DNA of 64,000 nt from Pectobacterium aroidearum (GTDB lineage Bacteria > Pseudomonadota > Gammaproteobacteria > Enterobacterales > Enterobacteriaceae). Location of the stretch: NCBI RefSeq assembly GCF_041228105.1, contig NZ_CP166097.1, positions 1,798,001 to 1,862,000 on the forward strand, in the 5' to 3' direction. Positions 52,339-62,024 of this stretch are shown piece after piece. Below the pieces are notes generated by a model. That model saw nothing but the letters and a program-made list of their open reading frames with translations. It searched no databases and had not been told where the DNA came from. Position numbers and translations under genes: made by a program. Numbering within the stretch: position 1 is the stretch's first letter; every line of letters starts with the position of its first letter.

Positions 52339-55086
52339 TCAGATAGCCTGGTTAAGGAACGTTTCTTTCCAGTCGGTGGGTGACATGCCTTCCTGATAAA
52401 TGGCATCAAATATTTTCAGGTTGTCTTCACTGCCGCTCAGGATTTTGGTGATGTTCCCGAGGCCCGATAAGTCCATTCTTGCCATGGCGACAAACGGGCG
52501 AGTTTCACCAGCACGCAGTGGTGTTTTCAGGACAACCATATAGTGCTCGCCGGGATCAAGGTTGCGGACAATATCGTAAACGCTTTCCGGAACTTTCATT
52601 TTCTCAACGTAATCCGCATGGCTGGCTTTGGGGTTAGCGAGAAAGATTTGCGTGCTGCATTGCTCAATAATCGCCGGAGCGATGGGATGCCTGACTATTT
52701 CATCGGGCGACTGGGTGGCTGGGATAAAAATGCCGTTCAGCTTGCGGATCACTTTGAGCATATTGAGGGAGAATTTAGAAAACTCGACATCAGCCAGCCA
52801 TTTCCAGAACTCATCCATGAACATCACCAGTCGGCGACCATCCAGCAGGCTGGTGACACGGTATAGCAGGTAAAAGGTGATCGGCCCACGCATGTCGTCA
52901 TCATCCAGGAATTCCGTACCGTCGATACCAAAGTTATCAATATTGCTGATGTTGAAGGTGTCCTCCTCGTTATCGAACACCCAGCCGAATTCACCGCCTT
53001 GCGTCCACTGTTTCAGGCGTATACGCAGACCGTTGGTCCGGGCCTCTTTGGTTGGTGGCTCCGGCAACACTTCCAGCAATCGGGTAATACCATAACGGCG
53101 ATATTCTGGCGGGTAGTCCAGCATAATGGTGTCCACCGCAGTACTGATACGCTCTTCATCGCGGGGATCGAGTGGCTTACCGTCACGACGGCACAGCATC
53201 CGGATCAGCCGCTTGATAAAGCTGATGTTCCGTCGCGTGGGTGCAAGTGAAAACGGGTTGAATCCGGTAGGGATACCGGTCCGGATACGGAAGTAGCGAC
53301 CACCCATTTGGCGGATAGACATCTCCGCCGCTCTGTCTTTATCAAAGTAAACGGTGGTCAGCCGTTTGAGGGTGGCAGAGGCGGAAAAGGTCGCTGGGTT
53401 GCGGTACTTCTGCATCAATTGTTTCATCATCGTCATCAGCAGGGTCTTTCCTGAACCTGTTTTACCGATGATGGCGGTATTCCCCGGTGTTTTCTCATTG
53501 AAGTCATTCCGTCCTGCCTGACTGTCATGCAGGTTTAGATAGTAACCGCCACCACTGGGGGATTTTAGGATAGCAATAGCCTCACCCCACGGATTGCCGT
53601 GACGTTTGTGGGGGTGAAAGTTATGCAGACTCCCCATATCCGCGTAATTCTGGCTACTAACGACCACCAGACGCGGTCGCAACGCATAGACGCCGGGGAG
53701 TTGAGCCAGATAGGCGGCTGGTAACGACAACGTAGACAGGGATGTCATGATGCCGAGATCGTTAAAAGGCTGGGCCAGCGCATTGGTCTCCTTGACTACC
53801 TGATCGGCGCTGGCGGACGAAACCAGCAGCGAGAAGTGATACTTGCCGCAAGACACATGCCCGGACTGGAGCAGGTCGCGTAAGACGACCAATTCCTCAC
53901 GCTGTGAAATGGCGTCATCGTCGGTTGAGTTCAGTCGTTTTTCCGCCAGTCGGATATGATTTTGCGCTTCATCCCGTGCCATACAGGTAAAAGACTGCGT
54001 CAGCACATACTCGCTTTCGGCATACAGCAGCGCATCGAGCAGGCCGGTGTAGGTCTCCGGTGAATAGTCTTTAATTTCCAGACTGCGGAAGAAGCGGGAA
54101 CCGCCGACCGTCTGACATTCGGCGGTATCGGTAGTGAAGAACACATCCGGCGTGCTGAGTGTGTGATAAAACGGTGTGCGTGTCACCGCCACGTTCTGCC
54201 ATTTGCCGGTAATCAGGCGATGGTAGAAAGCCAGTTGCGAAGAGTAAACCCGACCTTTTTCCTCATAAGTACCTAATGGTGTTGCCACATAGCGTGATAG
54301 GGCGGTGTTGAGGGCTTCATGGTGTTCCAGCATCCCTTTCAGAGCATCAGCCAGTGCTGCTTTCCTTTTTCCGGCGCTCTGCGTCTTCATGACTTTTTTC
54401 TCCAGCGTGGAGAAAGGGGCATAACAGACAGTGAAAAACAGCCGGTGCCGCCAGAGTGATTTCTCTTGTAGTGACTGGTAATAGCGTTCCGTGACGTCAT
54501 CCGAAAAGGGGATGCCCGAACTGGCCTCAAAGCCATCCTGATATTTCTCTCGTATGCGGTGAATATAGAAGGTGATCGGTAGCCCTTCATACGAGCGGAT
54601 CAGGTTGCTAAGGTGGCTTGCCAGCATTGTCAGATGATGTTCATCCTCACATTCAAACACAGTGCCGTTCAATTCCCAGGTAGCGACTAAATCACCGGCG
54701 CGATTTCTTATGATGTGAGGGTGAATGTGGGAGGAGTAGGGGATGTATTTATCCAGCGTGATGCGCTCGTTTAATTTCATCTTAGCGGTAAACTCCGAAA
54801 CATCGACGGCGTCATAGTGGCTTGCCAGAATGGCACGGGCACCGAAATGGCGATTGGTGGCAAATCGCCCACGGGTTTTAAAGGCCAGCCACAGCAGTCC
54901 GAAATAATGAATATCCGTTCGGGCCTTTGCCTTCATTTCCAGCCAGGCAGGGATTAATAACAAGGCAAGGTAATAGCTTGTGTAAACCGACAGCAGGACA
55001 ATAGCCCCGCTGACGATCACGAACGGGACGAGAGGGATGCCCATAATGGCGGCGGGGCGGGTAAGTGCTTTGTTCAGGGTGGTCAT
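52339..55086 (-). CDS. virB4: VirB3-VirB4 fusion ATPase
   Basis: 915 residues. The first about 95 residues are VirB3-like: two hydrophobic helices around VPFVIVSGAIVLLSVYTSYY and LLIPAWLEMKAKARTDIHYF. The rest is VirB4/CagE: Walker A IIGKTGSGKTLLMTMMKQL, Walker B RRLVMFMDEFWKWLADVEFS, and the ATQSPDEIV motif. The fused form occurs in several IncN/ICE-type systems. It powers pilus assembly and transfer. The window's largest gene. Confidence 0.95.
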   Translation of the reverse strand: MTTLNKALTRPAAIMGIPLVPFVIVSGAIVLLSVYTSYYLALLLIPAWLEMKAKARTDIHYFGLLWLAFKTRGRFATNRHFGARAILASHYDAVDVSEFTAKMKLNERITLDKYIPYSSHIHPHIIRNRAGDLVATWELNGTVFECEDEHHLTMLASHLSNLIRSYEGLPITFYIHRIREKYQDGFEASSGIPFSDDVTERYYQSLQEKSLWRHRLFFTVCYAPFSTLEKKVMKTQSAGKRKAALADALKGMLEHHEALNTALSRYVATPLGTYEEKGRVYSSQLAFYHRLITGKWQNVAVTRTPFYHTLSTPDVFFTTDTAECQTVGGSRFFRSLEIKDYSPETYTGLLDALLYAESEYVLTQSFTCMARDEAQNHIRLAEKRLNSTDDDAISQREELVVLRDLLQSGHVSCGKYHFSLLVSSASADQVVKETNALAQPFNDLGIMTSLSTLSLPAAYLAQLPGVYALRPRLVVVSSQNYADMGSLHNFHPHKRHGNPWGEAIAILKSPSGGGYYLNLHDSQAGRNDFNEKTPGNTAIIGKTGSGKTLLMTMMKQLMQKYRNPATFSASATLKRLTTVYFDKDRAAEMSIRQMGGRYFRIRTGIPTGFNPFSLAPTRRNISFIKRLIRMLCRRDGKPLDPRDEERISTAVDTIMLDYPPEYRRYGITRLLEVLPEPPTKEARTNGLRIRLKQWTQGGEFGWVFDNEEDTFNISNIDNFGIDGTEFLDDDDMRGPITFYLLYRVTSLLDGRRLVMFMDEFWKWLADVEFSKFSLNMLKVIRKLNGIFIPATQSPDEIVRHPIAPAIIEQCSTQIFLANPKASHADYVEKMKVPESVYDIVRNLDPGEHYMVVLKTPLRAGETRPFVAMARMDLSGLGNITKILSGSEDNLKIFDAIYQEGMSPTDWKETFLNQAI

Positions 55087-55095
55087 CGGTTCCCC

Positions 55096-55377
55096 CTAGG
55101 ATGCCCAATAGGCACCAAAGCCCGATGCGCCGACAATCAGGATGGCTCCGATAATGACGTTGCGCATGTCATGCAAACTTTTACCATCAAACAGCACCTT
55201 GTAACCCACCCACATGGTTGCCAGTGTGATCGTGACGGCGGCCAGCCCGAGCAAACCAGTGGACGTATTACTCAGCGTATCGTTGGCTTTATTAAATCCG
55301 CTCCCTGCTGCCAGCGTTTGGCTTGATATCAACAGGGAAGAAAACGCAGGCCAGTATTTACGTTTTTTCATCGTCAT
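55096..55377 (-). CDS. virB2: VirB2 major pilin
   Basis: 93 residues. Long signal peptide (ends about LAA), then a mature pilin of about 70 residues with two hydrophobic helices (STGLLGLAAVTITLATMWVG and NVIIGAILIVGASGFGAYW) joined by a short charged loop (FDGKSLHDMR), typical of VirB2. Overlaps virB1 by four bases. Confidence 0.9.
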   Translation of the reverse strand: MTMKKRKYWPAFSSLLISSQTLAAGSGFNKANDTLSNTSTGLLGLAAVTITLATMWVGYKVLFDGKSLHDMRNVIIGAILIVGASGFGAYWAS

Positions 55378-56039
55378 TGCTCCTCATTAATTACATGCAT
55401 GGATACATCGCCGCGAATGATGGCGTTGGGATAGTGCAGGGAAGTCAAAACCGGTATGAATTTATCGGTGAGTTCACCGCGCAGGACGGTGGTCGGATAA
55501 TGAATCTCTGAAGTGGATTGGCTGGTGGTACTGCGCTTGAGATCTTCCCGCGTAGACGGGACCACATAGCTAATACGCTGGATATAACTGGTTTGGTTAA
55601 AGGCGGATTCTGGCTGCTGACCCGTATCGAAATTGCCGGAATAGTAACAACTGAGCGCTCTCTTCAGCGTGCCGCCTCGCTGGTAGCAGTCGGTGAGGAT
55701 GCGTTCAAAAACGGATAGATTAGTGCAGGGATCTAACAAGTCATGCGCTGTTACGCCGTAATGGCGAAAGTTGGTACTGGTGATTTGCATCAGCCCGACC
55801 GAATAACGGCGACCTTTCGCGACTACCTGCTTGATGATGTTGATGGCAGTTTGTTTGCTGGTGGGCTGATGAGAAATGACGCCTACGCTATCGGGCGCTC
55901 TTTCTTCCTTCGGCACAATTTCAGCGACGGCATAAGGATTAAAACTGGATTCTACCTTCGCTACATCAGACGCGGTGGAGGGGGGAATAGTGGCGGCACA
56001 CTGCATAACCGCCGCCAGAAAAGCAGTGGGTGAAAGCAT
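55374..56039 (-). CDS. virB1: VirB1 lytic transglycosylase
   Basis: 221 residues from the ATG at 56039 (MLSPTAFLAAVMQCAATIPP, GAGG upstream); an earlier ATG adds an unlikely 53 residues. The catalytic glutamate is in AKVESSFNPYAVAE, followed by KGRRYSVGLMQITSTNF and LDPCTNLSVFERILTDCYQR of the lysozyme-like fold. Opens peptidoglycan for channel assembly. First gene of the virB operon. Confidence 0.93.
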   Translation of the reverse strand: MLSPTAFLAAVMQCAATIPPSTASDVAKVESSFNPYAVAEIVPKEERAPDSVGVISHQPTSKQTAINIIKQVVAKGRRYSVGLMQITSTNFRHYGVTAHDLLDPCTNLSVFERILTDCYQRGGTLKRALSCYYSGNFDTGQQPESAFNQTSYIQRISYVVPSTREDLKRSTTSQSTSEIHYPTTVLRGELTDKFIPVLTSLHYPNAIIRGDVSMHVINEEQ

Positions 56040-56121
56040 GGTTGCCTCGATAACAAAGTCTAGCCACACGTAGCCATCGGATAGTCGGTGGCAAGAGAAA
56101 AGTAAGGAGGAGAATTGAGCG

Positions 56122-56343
56122 TTAATCGTTCTGGGCTGCCAGCGGCGTATCGCTATCATCCTTGGGTTCAAGGAGCACCAACTTACCGGAGACAGCAATG
56201 CCGGGTGTCAGTACGATGTTCAATCCGGGTTTGCCGTTATGAGCGAACGCCACGCCGACTTTTGTCCAGTAGGTGTTTTTCTCTCGGTTTAAGTCGGGTT
56301 GGCTTTCCTGCGTGACAAATACGTGATAGGTAGGTTTTCTCAT
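56122..56343 (-). CDS. small conserved plasmid/ICE protein upstream of virB1
   Basis: 73 residues, with a purine-rich run (AAGGAAAT) ahead of the ATG. Reads KPTYHVFVTQESQPD ... WTKVGVAFAHNGKPGLNIVL ... GKLVLLEPKDD: a compact beta-rich protein of the type often found beside conjugation genes ('T-x-W-x-x-I-G-V-A-F ... L-x-L ... G-R-L-V-L-x-P'). Function unknown. It leads the virB operon and could be transcribed with it. Confidence 0.65.
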   Translation of the reverse strand: MRKPTYHVFVTQESQPDLNREKNTYWTKVGVAFAHNGKPGLNIVLTPGIAVSGKLVLLEPKDDSDTPLAAQND

Positions 56344-56765
56344 GTTATTTCCTTTAATAGAAAGTCATGGTGAATTAACTACATCGATCACATCCCGATT
56401 CTGCATTCCGGTTTCAACGGGTCAGCGAGAACATTCAGCGGCACCCTGAATTGTGGTTGTGTGACAGCCCGACTTATATTTTTAAAGAGCAATACTCGGC
56501 CCGGACGAATGAACGTCCATAAAGCTCGCCGGTGGAAGGTGGCGTGATAAGCGTGCGATATTGGCGCCAGGATGAGAATGCTAAAATCAAAAAGGGAATG
56601 AGAGAGAAAATATGTAGCGTGGTAATTATTTGAATGGTTGTATTGGCTTGGTTTTGAGTTGTCGCTTATGGAAATACCTAAAATGACTGACAGGTTTGTG
56701 CCAAAAGCGGAAGTAGTTAACATCCGCGGCAGGTTAAAAGAAGTTCATTCCCTTTAAGCACACTA
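56344..56765. other. spacer between conjugation module and chromosomal-type genes
   Basis: 422 bases. A 111-codon leftward frame (56388-56723) exists but has no recognisable features and poor codon use, so it is not called. This is the probable promoter region of the virB operon and the right edge of the element. No att repeat or tRNA is visible. Confidence 0.4.
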
Positions 56766-57530
56766 TCAGCGCACGGTTTTTACTATTTCATCGATCATCA
56801 GGTTCACAATTTCGTTGTTCATAGAGCTTTCGCTTCTCACCACTGCCACTTCATGAACCGGAAGAGGAGGAAGGCTCTCGTGTCCGCTCGGACTGAGATG
56901 CTCAGGAACACAACATTCGGTCAGCACGGCCATGGCCATCCCGCTTTCAGCTGCGGCTATCAGCCCCGCAATATAGGGGCTGTTATAGACAATACGATAA
57001 CCTCCCGGCATTTTTTCCAGGGCTTCAAGCAGGTTTCTACGCGCCTCACTACCAAACTCATACATCGCTACCGGTAAAGGCTCAGGCAGGACAGGTTCTG
57101 CTTTAATAAGATTGCCGAACCATACGAGCGGCACACTGACCAGCCAGGTGCCTCTGTCAGGGCGGTTCTGTGACACGATAGCCACATCAAGTTCGGCAGC
57201 ATCGATTTTTGGTATCAGAGAAGAGGAAGGTTCACAGAGCAACGAAATCTCTATGCATGGATACTTCTGGCTGAATGTTCTCAGGAGAGGTGAAAGATAT
57301 CGGGCTGCATAGTCATCAGGGATACCGAGGCTGACGTGGCCTTGTTGAGCTTTCTGTTTAAGCGTATTTAAGGCAACTGCATGTGTTCGAAGAATTTTAT
57401 CTGCATAACCTAAAAGATCTTTTCCCGCCGGTGTCAGCGTCAGTCTCCTGACTTGACGGTAGAAAACTTTACGCTCAAGCACGTCCTCAATTTTTTTTGA
57501 TGTGCATACTTATTGCTGACTGAGAGCGAC
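56766..57530 (-). pseudogene. LysR-family regulator, frameshifted and missing its N-terminus
   Basis: The main frame gives a 238-residue co-inducer domain preceded by DVLERKVFYRQVRRLTLTPA. Upstream of an A8 run (complement of 57491-57498) the other frame reads RSQSAISMHIKK, the end of a LysR helix-turn-helix. Removing one A would join them into the normal 'S-Q-S-A-I-S-x-H-I-K-K-I-E-D-x-L'. The first about 30 residues are absent. Probably not functional unless the run slips. Confidence 0.8.
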
Positions 57531-58064
57531 AAAGCGTTTGTGCCGACAACGCCACAAAAAATATGTTGTATGGTGCTTATAGCTGTGGGGTTACTTATTA
57601 TCACTCCTGACATTCTGCATGACCCGGAAGCAGGACTGGCGCTTGTCTGGTCTCTGGCAGCAGGATTCTCCTATGCGATTATTGTGTTGTATAACCGCTA
57701 TACGGCATCCGGCGTCCCCCCCTTACAGTCGTCATGTATTCAGTTTTTCAGCTGTGCAATTGTCACATTGCCCTGGGGATATACCTTTCTGACTTCAATG
57801 AGTAACGCAGATTTTGTCAGCGCTATGCTCCTGGGACTGATATGTACCGGACTGGCCTATACGCTTCTCATTTTCGCCATGAAAAAGGTCGAGGCAGCCC
57901 GGGCTGCGGTGATTATTTCTCTAGAGCCTGTCTGGGCTATTCTGTTCGCTGCCGCATAGTTCCAGGCGCAGCCTGAATTTCGTACACTCGCTAGGCGGAG
58001 TTCTCATTATCACAGCAGTATTTATCAGCTCCGGACAAGCCAGTGCTGACCGTGATAAATAAGT
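57513..58064 (+). pseudogene. EamA/DMT transporter, C-terminal half, with stop and frameshift
   Basis: About 150 codons match the second half of a drug/metabolite transporter (GLALVWSLAAGFSYAIIVLY ... AARAAVIISLEPVWAILFAA). A TAG then interrupts the frame at about 57957. The expected end, GGVLIITAVFISSGQAS, follows in another frame to a TAA at 58062. The first half is absent, the frame starting against the broken LysR gene. Two decayed genes thus meet at one deletion. Confidence 0.8.
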
Positions 58065-58082
58065 CAGGCTTCCGCTCCTAAG

Positions 58083-59522
58083 TTAGTTCTGACTGGCGGC
58101 TTCTTCATGGACAAGTCTACGGGCAAGCTGTCCAAGCTGGGCAATTCCGTTTTTATACTCTTCCGTAAGTATGAAACAAACCGCCATACGCAGGCAGTTT
58201 TTAAAACCCCGGTTACCTGCGCATAAAAGGCCAGGCATACACAGAATTTTAGCCTCCAGGGCAATATGAAACAGTTTCAGGGTATCGACGCCATCAGGCA
58301 GCTCGATCCAGAGGATAAACCCGCCCTGCGGCCTGGTTACGCGCGTATCTGCCGGAAAGTTTTTTGCTATACAAGCCCTGACGGTGTCTATCTGCCGGTC
58401 GTACAGCCGCCTCAAATGACGAAGATGCAAATCATAGCCACCACTTTCGAGAAATGTTCCCAGCGTTTCACTTAACAGTGCCGATTCAGCAACGCTGGTT
58501 GAAAATTTTATTTGCCTGGCGCGGCTGCGAAAACGTCCGGCGTCCAGCCAGCCAATACGGAAGTCTGGTGCGATAGTTTTCGTATAGCTCGCACAAACCA
58601 TGACCCAGCCATCCTCATCAAATGCTTTGATATTCGGGATGATACGCTCGCCAAACTGAAGCTCTGCATACATGGCATCTTCAATGACCGCAAACTCATG
58701 CCTGCGCGCCATTCGTGCCAGTTGTCTGCGGTTATCTTCCGGCATGATAAAACCAAGTGGATTGTGACCGGTTGGGATTGTTAGCACGGCGGCGACCTGC
58801 TCACTATCCACAACCTTCTTTAATGCATCCATGCACATGCCGGTTTGTGGATGTGTGGGGATGCTGACGATTCTCCTACCCATATTTTCCAGCATAGGAT
58901 AAAGGTTATAAAAAGTGGGCGTTTCGACGGCAATAAGATCGCCATAGCGCGTTGAAGCCATTACCGCGATGCTCAGCGCCTCCATTGCACCATGAGTAAT
59001 CAGAATATCGTCAGCAGACAGATACATGCCCAGTTGCATGCCCCGACGTGCAACCTGAGTTCTCAGGAGTTTCGAACCAGGGGGCATGCAATACACATTC
59101 TGAGAATGCTGGCCTGAGCGCAGGTGTTGCGCCATCAGTTTTTTTATCCTGCTGACTGGGTAGAAAACGTCTCCAGTCGGGCAGGCCAGCGCCAGATCAA
59201 TACAGTCCCCCCGCTGCTGGTTTTCCATGACAACCGAAAGAAGCCGGTTAACACCCGTCAGGGACACCTCCTCATCAGGGACCATGTTTCCGTTGCTGTG
59301 CGGTTGTTCCGGGAGCGAATGATTGACGTAATACCCTGACTGAGGACGTGCGGAAATTAATCCGCGATCTTCCAGGAGCCTGTAGACGGTTTTAACCGTG
59401 TTGATACTGACCTGGTGCATGAGGGCAAAGTCTCTGACTGACTGCAGACGTGCTCCATGCGGCAATTGCCCGTTAATAATGGCATTCGCCAGTTCTTCAG
59501 CAAGCCTTTCGTAAATATACAT
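58083..59522 (-). CDS. MocR/PdxR-type GntR regulator with aminotransferase domain
   Basis: 479 residues. N-terminal GntR winged helix (LAEELANAIINGQLPHGARL, VSINTVKTVYRLLEDRGLIS), linker to about residue 100, then a fold-type I aminotransferase domain with LTIPTGHNPLG, the PLP lysine in CASYTKTIAPDFRIGWLDAG and RPQGGFILWIELP. MocR proteins bind PLP plus an amino acid and switch divergent genes. Here the target is probably the phzF-eamA-ridA-aminotransferase operon, transcribed away from it. Confidence 0.92.
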   Translation of the reverse strand: MYIYERLAEELANAIINGQLPHGARLQSVRDFALMHQVSINTVKTVYRLLEDRGLISARPQSGYYVNHSLPEQPHSNGNMVPDEEVSLTGVNRLLSVVMENQQRGDCIDLALACPTGDVFYPVSRIKKLMAQHLRSGQHSQNVYCMPPGSKLLRTQVARRGMQLGMYLSADDILITHGAMEALSIAVMASTRYGDLIAVETPTFYNLYPMLENMGRRIVSIPTHPQTGMCMDALKKVVDSEQVAAVLTIPTGHNPLGFIMPEDNRRQLARMARRHEFAVIEDAMYAELQFGERIIPNIKAFDEDGWVMVCASYTKTIAPDFRIGWLDAGRFRSRARQIKFSTSVAESALLSETLGTFLESGGYDLHLRHLRRLYDRQIDTVRACIAKNFPADTRVTRPQGGFILWIELPDGVDTLKLFHIALEAKILCMPGLLCAGNRGFKNCLRMAVCFILTEEYKNGIAQLGQLARRLVHEEAASQN

Positions 59523-59711
59523 CTCATACTTTCCTGATAACTGATGGGCACAATTTAACGCTGGATTATATCAGTTTCAACAAGGTTTAAATTCTTTACA
59601 CCTGCGCCATTTAATTACACTGTGTCCATCTAACTTTCACATTTCTGTGTCTGTATCCCTACAATTTTGCCGTGTAGGATATTGAGTCTCATTACAGTAT
59701 TTAAGGAACGG
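59523..59711. promoter_or_regulatory. divergent regulatory region of mocR and phzF operon
   Basis: 189 bases between divergent starts. Two direct blocks, TGTGTCCATC and TGTGTCTGTATC (about 59622-59662), may be MocR binding sites, since these regulators bind direct repeats near the target promoter. No consensus checked. Confidence 0.4.
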
Positions 59712-60593
59712 ATGATGGGCGGAGTTGAGTTTCGACAAATTGATGTGTTCACTGCCAGACCTTTCAAAGGTAACCCGGTTGCCGTTGTAATGGATGCAAG
59801 TGGTCTGACTGATGAGCAGATGCAGTCGATCGCCAGCTGGACGAATCTTTCAGAGACAACCTTTGTCCTGAAACCGGAAGATAAAAATGCCGACTATCGG
59901 GTGCGAATTTTTACGCCGGGGAGTGAGTTACCGTTTGCCGGCCATCCGACGATAGGCACTGCTTATGCGCTGCTGGAAGCAGGTGTTATTCATCCCACTG
60001 ACGGAAAGATCGTACAGGAATGTGGCGCAGGTCTGGTCAGTCTGTCGGTATCAGCCACCGGTTCAAAGGGCACGTTTATCTCATTTGAACTTCCTGAACC
60101 CCGTATAACGTTGCTTACGCCGGAGCAGGTTGATCAGCTGGACAGTATTCTTGGCTGCGTGATTGACCGTTCCCTCACGCCAGCACTCGTTGACGTCGGT
60201 GCCCGTTGGATTGTTGCCCGTACGCTAGACGCATCACGCGTCCTGCAGACTCAGCCAGACTACGCACGGCTGACTGAGCATGATCGGAACATGGGGATTA
60301 CCGGAGTTTGTTTGTATGGAGAGCACCGCGCTGACAACGGAATGCATATTGAAGTGCGATCCTTTGCTCCTGCATGTGGTGTTAATGAAGATCCCGTTTG
60401 TGGCAGTGGTAATGGCAGCGTTGCTGCGTTCCTGCGTCATCATTCAGTTACTCTTCCACCCGGCGGAGCGGTGAAATCTTCTCAGGGACAAAAACTCGGG
60501 CGGGAGGGAGAAATTGGCCTGACGATCGGCCGGGAAAAAATTCTGGTAGGTGGACTGGCAGTCACCTGCATACGCGGAACGATTCATTACTGA
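59712..60593 (+). CDS. PhzF-family isomerase/epimerase
   Basis: 293 residues from the ATG at 59712 (AAGGA upstream); an earlier ATG at 59667 is less likely. PhzF fold: IDVFTARPFKGNPVAVV, SIASWTNLSETTFVL with the catalytic glutamate, RIFTPGSELPFAGHPTIGTA, and ACGVNEDPVCGSGNGSVAAF. These proteins isomerise or epimerise small metabolites, often amino-acid derived. First gene of a four-gene operon. Confidence 0.93.
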   Translation: MMGGVEFRQIDVFTARPFKGNPVAVVMDASGLTDEQMQSIASWTNLSETTFVLKPEDKNADYRVRIFTPGSELPFAGHPTIGTAYALLEAGVIHPTDGKIVQECGAGLVSLSVSATGSKGTFISFELPEPRITLLTPEQVDQLDSILGCVIDRSLTPALVDVGARWIVARTLDASRVLQTQPDYARLTEHDRNMGITGVCLYGEHRADNGMHIEVRSFAPACGVNEDPVCGSGNGSVAAFLRHHSVTLPPGGAVKSSQGQKLGREGEIGLTIGREKILVGGLAVTCIRGTIHY

Positions 60594-60628
60594 GTGAAGG
60601 CTGAAATGTCAGAAGAAGGATTGCAGGA

Positions 60629-61573
60629 ATGAGCGTGTTTCAGTCAAAAGAGAAACCGTCGTCTTCATCACCGCATTTTTCATCCGCAGCGGTTTTCTTC
60701 ATGTTCGTCATCCCGCCCCTTTTGTGGGCCGGGAATTTCATCGTAGGGAGAGCCATAAGAAATGACGTTCCTCCTGTGACGTTAACGCTGGTTCGCTGGA
60801 TTGTGGCCCTGGCAATCATTCTGCCTTTTGCGCTGCCGCATATCCGGCGTGATTTACCGCTCTATTACAGGCATGCGGGTCGCATTATTGCTGTATCGCT
60901 TAGTGGCGTAGCGGCCTTCAGTCTGTTGGTTTATGTGGGACTTCATCATACCTCTGGCACCAACGCACTGTTGCTGAACTCATGTGTGCCTGTGCTTATC
61001 ATGCTTTTTTCTGCTCTTTTCTTCGGGGGACGTCTTACCGGAAGGCAGTGCGCAGGGCTTTTAGTTTCATGCTGCGGGGTACTGGCCATCATCTTTAAAG
61101 GTGATCCTGGTGGGTTTCTGCAATTGGTGTTTTCGTCCGGGGATTTGTTGCTTCTTGCAGCCATGTCCTGCTTCGCATTTTACACACTCTGGCTTAGAAA
61201 AATGCCCCCGGAAATAAACCGCATGGGGCTACTGGGCATGCAGGTGATTATTACTGTGACCGCTGTTTTCCCTCTGTGGATTTGGGAGCAGGGAGTCAGT
61301 GCTTCAGTTCACTGGAGCCTGCCGGTCGTTACCGCCGTGATTTTTCTTGGGCTCTTTCCCTCCTTCATTTCTTATTTACTGTATGGGCGCTGTGTGGAGG
61401 CGATAGGAGCTGCACGTGCGGGATTGAGCATTCACCTTATCCCCGTTTTTGGCGTTGCAATTTCAGCGTTATTTCTTAACGAGCCGGTCCATCTCTATCA
61501 TCTCATCGGAATAGGCATGATTCTGGCCGGTGTGAGTCTGGCAAGCACAAACAGGAAAGTGAAACTTTCATGA
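60629..61573 (+). CDS. EamA-family (DMT) transporter
   Basis: 314 residues with ten hydrophobic segments from about residue 25, in two EamA repeats (IPPLLWAGNFIVGRAIRND; then ADIFS-type second repeat SGDLLLLAAMSCFAFYTLWL). Probably exports an amino acid or metabolite handled by the neighbours. Gene lies 35 bases after phzF, and its stop overlaps the ridA start (ATGA). Confidence 0.92.
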   Translation: MSVFQSKEKPSSSSPHFSSAAVFFMFVIPPLLWAGNFIVGRAIRNDVPPVTLTLVRWIVALAIILPFALPHIRRDLPLYYRHAGRIIAVSLSGVAAFSLLVYVGLHHTSGTNALLLNSCVPVLIMLFSALFFGGRLTGRQCAGLLVSCCGVLAIIFKGDPGGFLQLVFSSGDLLLLAAMSCFAFYTLWLRKMPPEINRMGLLGMQVIITVTAVFPLWIWEQGVSASVHWSLPVVTAVIFLGLFPSFISYLLYGRCVEAIGAARAGLSIHLIPVFGVAISALFLNEPVHLYHLIGIGMILAGVSLASTNRKVKLS

Positions 61574-61965
61574 AAAAAATAATCACCATTTCAGATGCGC
61601 TGGCTGCGCCAGTCGGACCGTTTTCAGTTGCCACATCTTATGCAAATCTCATTTTTGTGTCCGGTCAGACAGGCCAGGATCCCGGGACTGGCAAACTGGT
61701 AAGCCATTCGGTTGAGGATCAGGCAAGGCAGAGTCTTGGCAACCTGATGACAGCTGTAAAAGCCGCCGGAGGAACATCCGACACCGTTCTCAAAGTGAAT
61801 TGTTATCTGCTTACCATGGATGACTTCACGGCATTCAACGCGGTTTATAAGGAGTTCTTCAGTGAAGGGGATTTCCCCGCGCGCACGTGTATCGCAGTCA
61901 GTGCGCTGCCTCTTGGTGCAAAGGTTGAAGTTGAGGCAACAGCATTCAGAGCCGCGCCACAATAA
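61570..61965 (+). CDS. RidA/YjgF-family enamine/imine deaminase
   Basis: 131 residues, standard for RidA. AAPVGPFSVATSYANLIFVSGQ, then QDPGTGKLV, VEDQARQSLGNLMTAVKAAG, and the arginine motif FPARTCIAVSALPLGAKVEVEATAF. It clears reactive imines made by PLP enzymes, which fits the aminotransferase that follows 60 bases on. Overlaps the transporter gene by four bases. Confidence 0.94.
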   Translation: MKKIITISDALAAPVGPFSVATSYANLIFVSGQTGQDPGTGKLVSHSVEDQARQSLGNLMTAVKAAGGTSDTVLKVNCYLLTMDDFTAFNAVYKEFFSEGDFPARTCIAVSALPLGAKVEVEATAFRAAPQ

Positions 61966-62024
61966 TACAAAGTCATAAACCCATTCGCAGATGCCCGACG
62001 CATCTGGCTGTAAGGAGTCTCTCG

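Noticed and set aside
56388..56723. 111-codon leftward frame
   Set aside because: Unusual composition, no motif, and it covers the probable virB promoter region.
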